DNA from: a virus
Length of the DNA: 64,000 bases
Virus record (IMG/VR): IMGVR_UViG_3300037827_000551
Coordinates: 19,519 to 83,518 of that record
Reading direction: 5' to 3' (one strand)
The translations under genes were made by a program, and so were the position numbers. The notes beneath the pieces were generated by a model that did no database searches, was not told the DNA's origin, and worked only from the letters and a program-made list of their open reading frames with translations. Within the stretch, counting starts at the first letter, position 1; each line of letters starts with the position of its first letter. Shown piece after piece: positions 6,833 through 13,397 of the stretch.

Positions 6833-7339
6833 TCAGGCTCCAACCTGAATCATTTTTTCAAGGCATTCGAGACAGTTGGCCCGGATCTCGGCGGAGGACG
6901 TGGCGGACTCGGCGTCGCCCTTGGCACACTCGGTGGCGTACCAGGCGGCGCACTTGGCGGCGTACTCGGCGGAATTGGTGGTGTACTCGGCGTACTCGGC
7001 GGACTTGGCGGACTCGGCGGCGTACTTGGCACACTTGGTGGCGTACTTGGTGGCGTACTCGGCGGCGGACTCGGCGGCGGACTCGGCACACTTGGCGTAC
7101 TTGGCGGACTCGGCGGCGTGCTCGGCCGCGTACTCGGCCGCAATTTCCGCTCTTGCAACCATGCACGCCAGATCACACCTTGTCCCGACGATTCGCGGAA
7201 TAAACGGCTTCAAGTCATCGCGGTGATTCGCGAATAATTCCGAGTCGTTGAGCTGAGTTACGTATACCCCGATTACAGGGCATACGCTCCCATCTCCACC
7301 AGCGAGCCGGTCGTCAGTCTGGCTTTTGATCGTCGTCAT
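6833..7339 (-). CDS. Alanine-tetrapeptide-repeat protein, paralogue of the gene at 63593
   Basis: A 168-residue protein. The N-terminal domain (about 18-65) reads CPVIGVYVTQLNDSELFANH, RDDLKPFIPRIVGTR and is nearly identical to the protein at the right end of the window. From about residue 63 to 150 it is a regular four-residue repeat, A-A-E/K-S/Y/C (for example AEYAAEHAAESAKYAKCAES), which would form one long helix with a Ser/Tyr/Cys stripe. The DNA repeat unit is about 12 bases (GCCGCCGAGTCC type). The repeat opens long false frames on both strands. The function is unknown. Confidence 0.8.
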   Translation of the reverse strand: MTTIKSQTDDRLAGGDGSVCPVIGVYVTQLNDSELFANHRDDLKPFIPRIVGTRCDLACMVARAEIAAEYAAEHAAESAKYAKCAESAAESAAEYATKYATKCAKYAAESAKSAEYAEYTTNSAEYAAKCAAWYATECAKGDAESATSSAEIRANCLECLEKMIQVGA

Positions 7340-7370
7340 CGCGTTCGGTCTCCGTTCGGGGTTCGGGGTT
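7340..7370 (-). repeat. Shared leader cassette before a start codon (representative copy)
   Basis: On the minus strand this reads ACCCCGAACCCCGAACGGAG then ACCGAACGCG and the ATG. Near-identical leaders precede the starts at 3630, 3942, 5887, 6105, 6497 and 6802 on this strand, with shorter versions before 4919 and 8173, and others at 58138-58163 and 58355-58381 on the plus strand. The GGAG is the Shine-Dalgarno sequence; the GAAC repeats upstream of it are not needed for that. Confidence 0.9.
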
Positions 7371-7381
7371 CGTGGTGAGTT

Positions 7382-7594
7382 TCAAAGTCCCAAAAATCCG
7401 TCCTTGAACCGCACTTTGTACTGCGAGCTGATCGCCCGTGCCCGGAAGATCAGGTTTCCCAGGATGACGGCGTGATTGTTGCGATCAGTGGCCGACCGGT
7501 CCGCGTCCTGGGAAACCTGATTCGCGAATTCGATCCGGCTTCTAAGGCTCGCGATGGCTTTCAGTGCGTCGGCCTGGCTTTTGATCGTCGTCAT
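7382..7594 (-). CDS. Small helical protein, first gene after the strong promoter
   Basis: A 70-residue protein starting MTTIKSQADALKAIASLRSR. The first seven residues, and the DNA encoding them, match the start of the alanine-repeat gene downstream (MTTIKSQ), so one 5' end was probably copied from the other. The remainder is helical. It is the first gene after the consensus promoter at 7638-7666. The function is unknown. Confidence 0.6.
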   Translation of the reverse strand: MTTIKSQADALKAIASLRSRIEFANQVSQDADRSATDRNNHAVILGNLIFRARAISSQYKVRFKDGFLGL

Positions 7595-7637
7595 CGTTCG
7601 GTCCTTTGTTTGCGGTTTGCGTTTGCCTTACACTTAC

Positions 7638-7666
7638 AATATACCTGGTCTCTATGTATAAGTCAA
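7638..7666 (-). promoter_or_regulatory. Strong sigma-70-type promoter of the leftward cluster
   Basis: On the minus strand, TTGACT (7666-7661) and TATATT (7643-7638) are separated by exactly 17 bp. It lies about 45 bases upstream of the start at 7594. An upstream element (TTTCCGAAAATCCCGAGAAA type) resembles the sequence above the promoter at 8228-8258. Confidence 0.85.
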
Positions 7667-7732
7667 CCTCTTTCTCGGGATTTTCGGAAAATAATTTTCG
7701 AGGGTGAAAATGGCCGTCCATGGCCGTTGCGA

Positions 7733-8173
7733 TCAGACCGTGTGAACAAAATGATATTGCGGCCGGACCGAGAGGGTCGCGTCGACCAGCTCGTTCGCCG
7801 CTACGATGCGTGGGTCGAAAGCCTGGACTAGATCGCACCGGCTGAGAAGATGACGATGGCTGGCCATGAGAGCGCTATGGAAGTCATCCAGGGTGCCGGA
7901 GTAGCCTTTCGCGGATAGGGTCGCGAAGACGTCGTTTATCCACGCCTTTGAGCCGCTGGCGAGCGGCGTGGACTGCGTGGCATTCAGGATGATCGCGTCA
8001 CTGAGCTCGCTGATCGACGGATACAAGATCGGGTCTAGGTCGGTGTTTAGATCGTATAATCGCGCCATCGTGTCCTCATACTCGCTGGCCGACATCGTGT
8101 CGCCTTCGCGACGAAGGTAGGAGACCAGGCTAGCCTTCTCGCTTTTCAGGCTTTCGAGTCTCGCGTTCGTCAT
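7733..8173 (-). CDS. Helical hypothetical protein, first gene of the leftward cluster
   Basis: A 146-residue, mostly helical protein (MTNARLESLKSEKASLVSYL...) with an N-terminal coiled-coil-like region (about 1-50) and a polar C-terminal half. CGGAGACAAGAAC stands before the ATG at 8173, a short form of the leader. It has its own candidate promoter upstream, so it is probably transcribed separately from, or in addition to, the genes after 7594. No family is recognised. Confidence 0.6.
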   Translation of the reverse strand: MTNARLESLKSEKASLVSYLRREGDTMSASEYEDTMARLYDLNTDLDPILYPSISELSDAIILNATQSTPLASGSKAWINDVFATLSAKGYSGTLDDFHSALMASHRHLLSRCDLVQAFDPRIVAANELVDATLSVRPQYHFVHTV

Positions 8174-8227
8174 GTTCTTGTCTCCGTGGTTCGTGCCCAG
8201 TGTGCTTTCTGTGTGCTCTCTACATAC

Positions 8228-8258
8228 AGTATACGCACTCCGAACCGAAAGTCGACAA
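8228..8258 (-). promoter_or_regulatory. Candidate promoter of the gene at 7733-8173
   Basis: On the minus strand, TTGTCG (8258-8253) and TATACT (8233-8228) are separated by 19 bp, slightly long. The sequence upstream (AT-rich with a TTCCGAAAAATGTTGTCG-like part) resembles that at the 7638 promoter, which supports a shared regulation. Confidence 0.5.
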
Positions 8259-8338
8259 CATTTTTCGGAATTTTTTCAAAATAGTTTTTTGGATGCATGC
8301 AATGAAGTGGGGTGGGCGAGTCGCTATCCTTATATACT
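8259..8338. other. Intergenic region with AT-rich element and TGCATGCA
   Basis: No gene is seen between 8174 and 8791. This part has an AT-rich element shared with the other leftward promoter, a TGCATGCA box (8293-8300), and TATACT at 8333-8338 that could be the -10 box of a rightward promoter without a clear -35. Confidence 0.5.
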
Positions 8339-8473
8339 GTGAGCCGATAGCCTACGTGGTGCATGCCGTCCCACGGACGCACCACCAGTCCCTAGCGTGG
8401 GCCGGCGATGCACCATCAGACCATGGCTAGACACCGGGCTGACGCCGGCCCATGTCGCGAGCTATTGGCTCAC
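8339..8473. ncRNA. Candidate structured RNA or DNA dyad element with a three-way junction
   Basis: Three nested pairings fit one fold. P1 pairs 8339-8351 with 8461-8473 (13 bp, one G-U on the plus strand). P2 pairs 8356-8361 with 8380-8385 and, inside it, 8367-8371 with 8375-8379. P3 pairs 8398-8407 with 8443-8452 (10 bp, GC-rich). Nothing codes here. It could be a non-coding RNA, a cis-regulatory leader, or a packaging site, since it sits about 320 bp upstream of the small terminase gene, where cos or pac sites often lie. The strand of any transcript is unknown. Confidence 0.5.
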
Positions 8474-8791
8474 TCCATGCTTGCGGGCTAGTCTTTACCT
8501 AACATGCGTTCACGAATGATGCATGCATGACATTAATGGCATCACATAAAGGTCCATCGTAGGTGTTATTCATAAGCGTATGATGATTTGAGAGTGCATG
8601 CATGGTATAGGGGGTTGATTTTCTGGATGGGTGCAACCACGACCGCTTGCCCCCCACTTACACATTTTTGTGGTCATTTTTCGTACCTTGACTCCAGAAA
8701 TTGACATTGACAAGCCCCTTGCGGCCGACCTAGAACCGTGATAACCTGAACCAGAATCGTCCGATCCAATCCTATTTTTTCGAGGACTCCA
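8474..8791. other. Leader region upstream of the small terminase
   Basis: No open frame of note. It has TGCATGCATG boxes near 8519-8527 and 8593-8602 and two overlapping TTGACA-like words near 8701-8712; TTGACA with TAGAAC 18 bp later is a weak rightward promoter candidate for the virion operon. The ATG at 8792 has only a weak GAGGACTCC before it. Confidence 0.45.
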
Positions 8792-9211
8792 ATGGCTGTC
8801 CGAGGCCAGAAACTCCGATCCGCCGACAATGGCGCGGAACTAACTGTGGACGCAATCAATCATGAAAAACTTGATTCCCCGATCAAGCTTTCCAAGGAAG
8901 CAAAGGTCGAATACGAAAGGCTTTGCAAGGTTCTCATCGCCCGAGCAACCATCGGTCGCGTCGACCTGTCCGTGATAGCGGAATGCGCCAGAATCAAAGA
9001 CTTGCTCAATCGGGCTCACAAGATGTGCGATCTCAGTCTCGATGCCAAGAACGTTTCAATGGTACGCCAATTCACAGCCCAACTCCGTGGTCTGCTTCGC
9101 GAACTGGGGCTTACAACCACACCGTCGCGAAACGTTGTTCGGACCATCGCCAAGTCGGGAGCACCGGCCGAGGCCATTGCCGGCATGATCAAAATTTCGG
9201 AGACAGCCTGA
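8792..9211 (+). CDS. terS: Terminase small subunit, P27-like
   Basis: A 139-residue protein that would recognise phage DNA and hand it to the large subunit for packaging. The central helices (LSKEAKVEYERLCKVL, then DLSVIAECARIKDLLNRA) and the C-terminal FTAQLRGLLRELGLTTTPSR match the P27 small-terminase pattern, in which a Q-x3-LLxELGLTPxSR segment is typical. Its size is normal for the family. It is the first gene of the virion operon, but the large subunit follows only 2.5 kb later. The stop overlaps the next ATG by one base. Confidence 0.7.
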   Translation: MAVRGQKLRSADNGAELTVDAINHEKLDSPIKLSKEAKVEYERLCKVLIARATIGRVDLSVIAECARIKDLLNRAHKMCDLSLDAKNVSMVRQFTAQLRGLLRELGLTTTPSRNVVRTIAKSGAPAEAIAGMIKISETA

Positions 9212-9537
9212 TGGACGCGGCTTCCAGACTTCGTGAAATACTGGCGGGAATGACTCGGCAAGAACGATTCAAGATGATGTGCATGTCCGGAATCCCCAAG
9301 ATAATCGAAACCGAAATGCTCGATATCGGCCTCGATGAATTCCATGCGATCCTCGTCGCCATGAACACTCGCGACCGGATTGGGATGGCAATCCGAGAAA
9401 ATCCAACCGTGGCCAAGGAGATCCTCAAGGAGATCGATCAAGAGGAGGCCCTGGTCAAGCAATTCACCGACCTCGCAAAATCCCCCGACACCCGCTCCGG
9501 CCACTGGCGGTACGCCGCTGATTCGGAGGATAGATGA
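9211..9537 (+). CDS. Helical hypothetical protein in the packaging region
   Basis: A 108-residue protein coupled by TGATG to the small terminase gene. It has a helical core (SRLREILAGMTRQERFKMMC) and a polar C-terminus rich in Asp, Arg and Ser. No recognised domain. The ATG at 9211 is chosen for the coupling; the frame is open further upstream inside the terminase gene. Confidence 0.6.
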   Translation: MDAASRLREILAGMTRQERFKMMCMSGIPKIIETEMLDIGLDEFHAILVAMNTRDRIGMAIRENPTVAKEILKEIDQEEALVKQFTDLAKSPDTRSGHWRYAADSEDR

Positions 9538-9538
9538 C

Positions 9539-9838
9539 ATGAGATGCTGCGACAAGGAGGCAAAGTACCAAGTTACTCCGGAACATGTCCTCGAATACGT
9601 CTACAGTCGCCGCGCCACCATGACCGTCATTGAGTTTCAAGACCAAGTCATAGCCTCGGTTAGCGTCTTGGACGGACTGATCAATGCCCATGAAATTGGT
9701 ATCTTTGGGGCTGTGGAGTCCTGTCTAAAGCAGGAGGCCACCCTTATCGCCCAGGGCAAGATCACAGGTGGGACATCGGTTGGCGATCGGATTTTGGCTG
9801 ATCATCGGGATATGCCGAAGCTGGAGGTGGTCTCGTGA
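9539..9838 (+). CDS. Small hypothetical protein
   Basis: A 99-residue protein, MRCCDKEAKYQVTPEHVLEY..., with a pair of Cys at residues 3-4 and a mainly helical body. It begins one base after the upstream stop. The stop overlaps the GTG of the next gene (GTGA). The function is unknown. Confidence 0.55.
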   Translation: MRCCDKEAKYQVTPEHVLEYVYSRRATMTVIEFQDQVIASVSVLDGLINAHEIGIFGAVESCLKQEATLIAQGKITGGTSVGDRILADHRDMPKLEVVS

Positions 9839-10221
9839 TCCCATTCGCCATTTTCGCCACAATCTCATTCGCCGTCTGGTTAACCCTCTGGGGCCTCGAT
9901 CGCTTGCCATGGCGGCGATCCGCCATCCCAGATCCAAAGGTTGATCCAGGGCCATCGATCTCGCTGACGCTCAGTGGGGCGACGACATCTTGGACTAACG
10001 ACACCCGCTTCACAGTCACGGGCCTTACCTCGGCGGTAATGACAATAAAGACGAGTGATACGGGATTCACGATTCTAAAGCCGGACCCGATCACGCCGGC
10101 CCCATTTTTCGGTGACGGCCGCACGATCAATCATGTCCGCGATGGTGATACACCTACGACGATCCCGGGATGGGCGTCGACACCGTTCTACCTCGGCGGT
10201 AATGACAATAAAGACGAGTGA
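9835..10221 (+). CDS. Membrane-anchored or exported small protein
   Basis: A 128-residue protein with one hydrophobic N-terminal segment (about 1-20, PFAIFATISFAVWLTLWGL), then WRR and a Thr/Ser-rich, beta-like tail. This fits an uncleaved signal anchor with the tail outside the cytoplasm. The coding region holds two exact 35-bp copies (10027-10061 and 10190-10224) read in different frames, so the C-terminus (YLGGNDNKDE) arose by duplication. GTG start in a GTGA overlap. The role is unknown. Confidence 0.55.
   Translation: MIPFAIFATISFAVWLTLWGLDRLPWRRSAIPDPKVDPGPSISLTLSGATTSWTNDTRFTVTGLTSAVMTIKTSDTGFTILKPDPITPAPFFGDGRTINHVRDGDTPTTIPGWASTPFYLGGNDNKDE
10027..10061. repeat. 35-bp direct repeat, copy 1
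   Basis: Exact copy of 10190-10224 (ACCTCGGCGGTAATGACAAT and onward). Here it is read as TSAVMTIKTSDT within the membrane-anchored protein. Confidence 0.95.
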
Positions 10222-10224
10222 TAC
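10190..10224. repeat. 35-bp direct repeat, copy 2
   Basis: Exact copy of 10027-10061, shifted by one base relative to the reading frame. It supplies the last residues and the stop codon of the upstream gene, and also the GTG start of the next open frame. Confidence 0.95.
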
Positions 10225-10547
10225 TTTGTGGTAAACCCGCCAGGTTTATCGGGCGCAGGAACCGGATCGAGATCTGGGCGTGCGACTCGTCCGGTTGCTT
10301 GGCCGAGAAATTTGAGGTTCTAGACCCGGCGAGCACTCAGTGTACAAGCGACAAAAATCTTGTACACTTAGCGGCAACGGAAAATTTTGATTTAATAAAG
10401 AGACCTGCCACCAAAAGCGAACACGCCCGGTGTAAACGGGCGTGCTGCCTTGAGTTGATTCCAGGATTGGCGTCCTGGAAGGCGGCAGGTGGACACGATT
10501 CCTTAGCCTACAAGGACCGAATCCGTGAAACCAATCGTACCCCCTGA
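10218..10547 (+). CDS. Doubtful open frame, zinc-ribbon-like N-terminus
   Basis: A 109-codon frame starting GTG in a GTGA overlap. The first 45 residues look protein-like (MILCGKPARFIGRRNRIEIW, then CDSSGCLAEKFEV) with Cys pairs that may bind zinc. The second half runs through a perfect dyad (10339-10368) and a structured element (10403-10490) and overlaps the next gene by 23 bases, so the real product may be shorter or absent. Confidence in the frame as annotated is low. Confidence 0.35.
   Translation: MILCGKPARFIGRRNRIEIWACDSSGCLAEKFEVLDPASTQCTSDKNLVHLAATENFDLIKRPATKSEHARCKRACCLELIPGLASWKAAGGHDSLAYKDRIRETNRTP
10339..10368. promoter_or_regulatory. 30-bp inverted repeat, likely operator or hairpin
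   Basis: Perfect 10-bp arms AGTGTACAAG and CTTGTACACT are separated by 10 bp. The symmetry and spacing suit a dimeric repressor. The AT-rich stretch after it (10380-10400) could hold a promoter, but no clear -35 and -10 pair was found. Confidence 0.7.
10403..10490 (+). ncRNA. Candidate structured RNA leader (three-way junction)
   Basis: P1 pairs ACCTGCC (10403-10409) with GGCAGGT (10484-10490). P2 is an 8-bp hairpin, CACGCCCG with CGGGCGTG (10422-10429 and 10437-10444). P3 is an 8-bp hairpin, TTCCAGGA with TCCTGGAA (10459-10466 and 10473-10480). All stems are perfect. It ends 34 bases before the GTG of the HTH/replication-like gene and has no T tract, so a leader or regulatory RNA is more likely than a terminator. 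Confidence 0.5.
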
Positions 10548-11574
10548 CAAGGGAAACGGCAAGTCCACACCACGAAAGATCAGGTATCCCTTCGACCCGA
10601 TCCCGAGGCTTGTCGCCGATTTGGTGGCGAAGAGAACACTTCGGGCGATGGACACCCAAGTCCTGACCCTCCTGCTACGCTACAGATCGCGCCTGCACGA
10701 TTCGTGCTGGACGACGCTCGGTCGGCTTGTCGAGGGCGTAGGACGGTCTGAGGCAACCGTTAAGCGATCTCTCCGCCGACTCAGGGACGCCGGTGTGATC
10801 CTGCATGTCCAGGTTGCCAGTCCCGATCCCGACGAACCTCGCAATCGGACCGGGTGGCGGTTCTACTTCCCATTCATGCAATCGGATGCCTCGCACGCGT
10901 GTGCGCGTAATTTGGGGGTCAATCCCGACCCCCCCCAGAGTGCAGAAATGACCCCCCCTGGGGATCAAGAATGGCCCCCCCCTGGGGTCAATTTTGACCC
11001 CCAAATAGAAACAGAAGGAATTCCCTCCCCTTTGGGGTTAGACAAAATCAACACGACTACGACCTCAGAACCGGAGTCGTCGTTGTGTGATTCTCCTTCG
11101 GATGAAGAAAAAACCACCGAGGAAGAGCAGGCGGAACTGACTTTCAAGGCCGAGAAGCGGTTCAACGCCGAGGGGCTCGATTGGCAGATCGCCAGCCTCT
11201 TGAAAAAGTATCCACGCCATTGGGTGGCGGACGCGCTCAAACGGCCAGGAACCACCACGATGGGTGGCGTCCGCAACACGCTGGAGGAGTACGTGGAGGG
11301 AGGGCGATCGAGGAAACCATCGGCGCCGAAGCGGGTGGAGTTTGACTCGGCCAAGTTCATTGCGACCCTGGATAAACTCGGCTGGCGGCTGGAGTGGGAC
11401 AACAAGCTCGGGCCTGATGGCGGCTTGCGGTGGTCGAAAACCCGGAAGGATGCCGAAAAGCCAAGCCCGGAACTCAAGTCTGAGTATGACACCAACTGGC
11501 GCGACATCGCGACATTTGTGCAATCGTCCCATGATTACCTATGCGTGGCGCCGAAGCTGAGAGTGGTCTCGTGA
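10525..11574 (+). CDS. Winged-helix replication-initiator-like protein
   Basis: A 349-residue protein beginning with GTG after AAGGA. Residues about 38-92 form a winged helix-turn-helix (MDTQVLTLLLRYRSRLHDSC, SEATVKRSLRRLRDAGVILH) of the kind in RepL/HTH_36-type phage replication proteins. A Pro-rich linker (about 130-210) is encoded by repeated C and G tracts with TGACCCC words, then a C-terminal domain (about 220-300, WQIASLLKKYPRHWVADALK) may contact a helicase or loader. It sits just before the large terminase, an unusual place; a regulator of packaging is an alternative. Confidence 0.6.
   Translation: MKPIVPPDKGNGKSTPRKIRYPFDPIPRLVADLVAKRTLRAMDTQVLTLLLRYRSRLHDSCWTTLGRLVEGVGRSEATVKRSLRRLRDAGVILHVQVASPDPDEPRNRTGWRFYFPFMQSDASHACARNLGVNPDPPQSAEMTPPGDQEWPPPGVNFDPQIETEGIPSPLGLDKINTTTTSEPESSLCDSPSDEEKTTEEEQAELTFKAEKRFNAEGLDWQIASLLKKYPRHWVADALKRPGTTTMGGVRNTLEEYVEGGRSRKPSAPKRVEFDSAKFIATLDKLGWRLEWDNKLGPDGGLRWSKTRKDAEKPSPELKSEYDTNWRDIATFVQSSHDYLCVAPKLRVVS
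10914..11004. repeat. Cluster of TGACCCC/GGGGTCA tracts inside the HTH gene
   Basis: Several C- and G-tract words repeat here, including GGGGGTCAA (10914-10922), TGACCCCCCCTGGGGATCA (10949-10967) and an 18-bp palindrome GGGGTCAATTTTGACCCC (10984-11001). The layout resembles an iteron cluster between two domains of a replication protein. The encoded linker is low-complexity. Confidence 0.6.
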
Positions 11575-11738
11575 CAAAAAATCCAAAACTGCTCTTGCAC
11601 TCCTTGTGCCGATCGCTCAATATCTTAATAGACTCCCAAAATCCCCAGGTTTCACCCTGTGACCAATCGCCGCAACTTCCTCGAAAAAGCCAGCGTGGCG
11701 ATAGTCACGCCGACTTATACCGACGGCGAAATCGCTAG
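11571..11738 (+). CDS. Short basic protein before the terminase, tentative
   Basis: A 55-residue frame with GTG start in a GTGA overlap with the HTH gene. It is basic and Ser/Gln-rich (MTKNPKLLLHSLCRSLNILI...). Another frame, 11659-11759 (GTG), gives MTNRRNFLEKASVAIVTPTY and ends in a TTGA overlap with the terminase start; it has a twin-arginine-like beginning. Only one of the two is likely real, and I cannot decide. Confidence 0.35.
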   Translation: MTKNPKLLLHSLCRSLNILIDSQNPQVSPCDQSPQLPRKSQRGDSHADLYRRRNR

Positions 11739-11756
11739 TCTCCTCATCACAACCCT

Positions 11757-13376
11757 TTGACCACTTCCGCCACAAAGCCGAAGCCTAAAAGCCGCGAACC
11801 AAAGTCGACGCCGAACCCCGCTGTCGACTTTATTAACGCCCTTCATCACACCGGGGATTTCCACGGCCAGCCGTTCGGCCTTCGTCCATGGCAAGAACAC
11901 GGCATCATCAGGAAGATCTTCGACGACAAGGGAAAGCCTAAATACAAAGAGGTATTCATAGGTATTCCAAGAAAATGCGGGAAAACCGAAATTCTTGGCG
12001 CTATCGTCGACTACCTCTTGTTTGGGACCGGGAAACGCTCCCAGCAAATTTACTCAGCTTCCGGTGATCACAAGCAAGCCGCTCTGATTTACAATGCCGC
12101 GACATCCATGATTCGCCAGAGCGAGGCCCTCTCGAACGTCGCCCAGATCTACAAATCGACCAAGCGGATCGAGTGCAATCCGACCGACAGTTTCTACGAA
12201 GCACTGTCATCTGAGCATGCACTTAAATACGGATTGCGCCCAAGCGTTATCATATTTGACGAGATGTGGGTCTTTCCCAACCGGGATCTCTATAAGGCTC
12301 TCACGTCAGCTTTTGGTGCCACGATCAACCCACTGACGATCACGATCACCACGGCGGGTTGGGACCGCTCCTCGCTTTGCTGGGAGCAGTGGAAATACGC
12401 CACCGATGTCCGCGATGGCCTTGTCGATGACCCGAACTTCCTGCCGATTATTTATGCCGCCGATCCAGAGGACGACTGGACTTCTGAAGAGACGTGGCGG
12501 AAAGCCATGCCGGCTCTTGGCGACTTTTGTCAACTCGACTTCATCAAAAGTGAGTGCAGGAAGGCGCAGCAAATCCCGGCTTACGAGAACAGTTTCAAGC
12601 AACTTTATCTCAATGTCTGGACCGACCAGGAACAAAAGTGGCTCTCCACCGAAGAGTGGGCCGCATGCAAGGGCGAATTCGACAGAATCGTGCTTCCCAA
12701 CGGTACTCCCTGTGTCGAGCACCTCTATGGCCAGCCGTGCTATGCCGGCCTGGATATGGGCATCACGGGTGACATGGCCTGCTACTGGATGGTATTCCCC
12801 CAGCCTGATGGCAAGGTTCATATTATCGGTCACGGATGGGTCCCATTTGACGGAAAGTGGCGAGATGAGCTTCGTAACAAGGATCGGTATATCGAGTGGG
12901 AGCGGATGGGGTATCTGACCTTCACCAAAGGTCCTGGCTCTGGCCCGTATCGAGTGGTCGACGAGGATCACATCAAGCGCGACATCATCGCGTGGCACCA
13001 GAAATACCCGGTTCGCGCTCTTTATGCCGACCGAGCTTATGCAATGGCTTTGATCATCGACCTATTTAACCGCGAAAGCATCAATATCAAGGGTATTCCC
13101 CAGGGAGCCGTCACGCTCAACGAAGCGTGTGTAACCCTTGAGGAAATGATACTGGGCAGACTGATATGTCATGATGGGAATCCGATCATGAATTGGAACA
13201 TCGCCAACGCCTCACTGATCCGCACGGTTACCGGCCTAATTTTCCCCAACAAGTCCTCGTCCACCGAGCGCATCGACGGCCTCGCCGCCCTGATCAACGC
13301 CCTGACGGCATACAAGGATGACCCCGAGAATCACGGTGACTCTTACTACAACAATAACCCGATCATGATCTTGTAA
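11757..13376 (+). CDS. terL: Terminase large subunit (HK97/Terminase_1 type)
   Basis: A 539-residue packaging motor and DNA-cutting enzyme. The N-terminus has the Q-motif-like HTGDFHGQPFGLRPWQ (about 31-46), Walker A GIPRKCGKTE (69-78) and Walker B VIIFDE (164-169). TAGWD (about 203) fits motif III. The nuclease domain starts at CYAGLDMGITGDMACYW, continues with ALYADRAYA and ends with TERIDGLAALINAL, giving three acidic residues for metal binding. Length is normal. The start is taken as TTG at 11757, which overlaps the upstream stop, because no ATG precedes the conserved region. Confidence 0.93.
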   Translation: MTTSATKPKPKSREPKSTPNPAVDFINALHHTGDFHGQPFGLRPWQEHGIIRKIFDDKGKPKYKEVFIGIPRKCGKTEILGAIVDYLLFGTGKRSQQIYSASGDHKQAALIYNAATSMIRQSEALSNVAQIYKSTKRIECNPTDSFYEALSSEHALKYGLRPSVIIFDEMWVFPNRDLYKALTSAFGATINPLTITITTAGWDRSSLCWEQWKYATDVRDGLVDDPNFLPIIYAADPEDDWTSEETWRKAMPALGDFCQLDFIKSECRKAQQIPAYENSFKQLYLNVWTDQEQKWLSTEEWAACKGEFDRIVLPNGTPCVEHLYGQPCYAGLDMGITGDMACYWMVFPQPDGKVHIIGHGWVPFDGKWRDELRNKDRYIEWERMGYLTFTKGPGSGPYRVVDEDHIKRDIIAWHQKYPVRALYADRAYAMALIIDLFNRESINIKGIPQGAVTLNEACVTLEEMILGRLICHDGNPIMNWNIANASLIRTVTGLIFPNKSSSTERIDGLAALINALTAYKDDPENHGDSYYNNNPIMIL

Positions 13377-13397
13377 TTCACATCAAGGGGGAATCCC

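Noticed and set aside
6850-7226. Long open frames on both strands over the alanine-repeat gene
   Set aside because: They come from the 12-base repeat itself, giving Pro/Ser-, Arg/Val- or Ala/Ser-rich peptides without an RBS.
12306-12998. 230-codon minus-strand frame
   Set aside because: It lies entirely antisense to the large terminase and has no RBS or domain.
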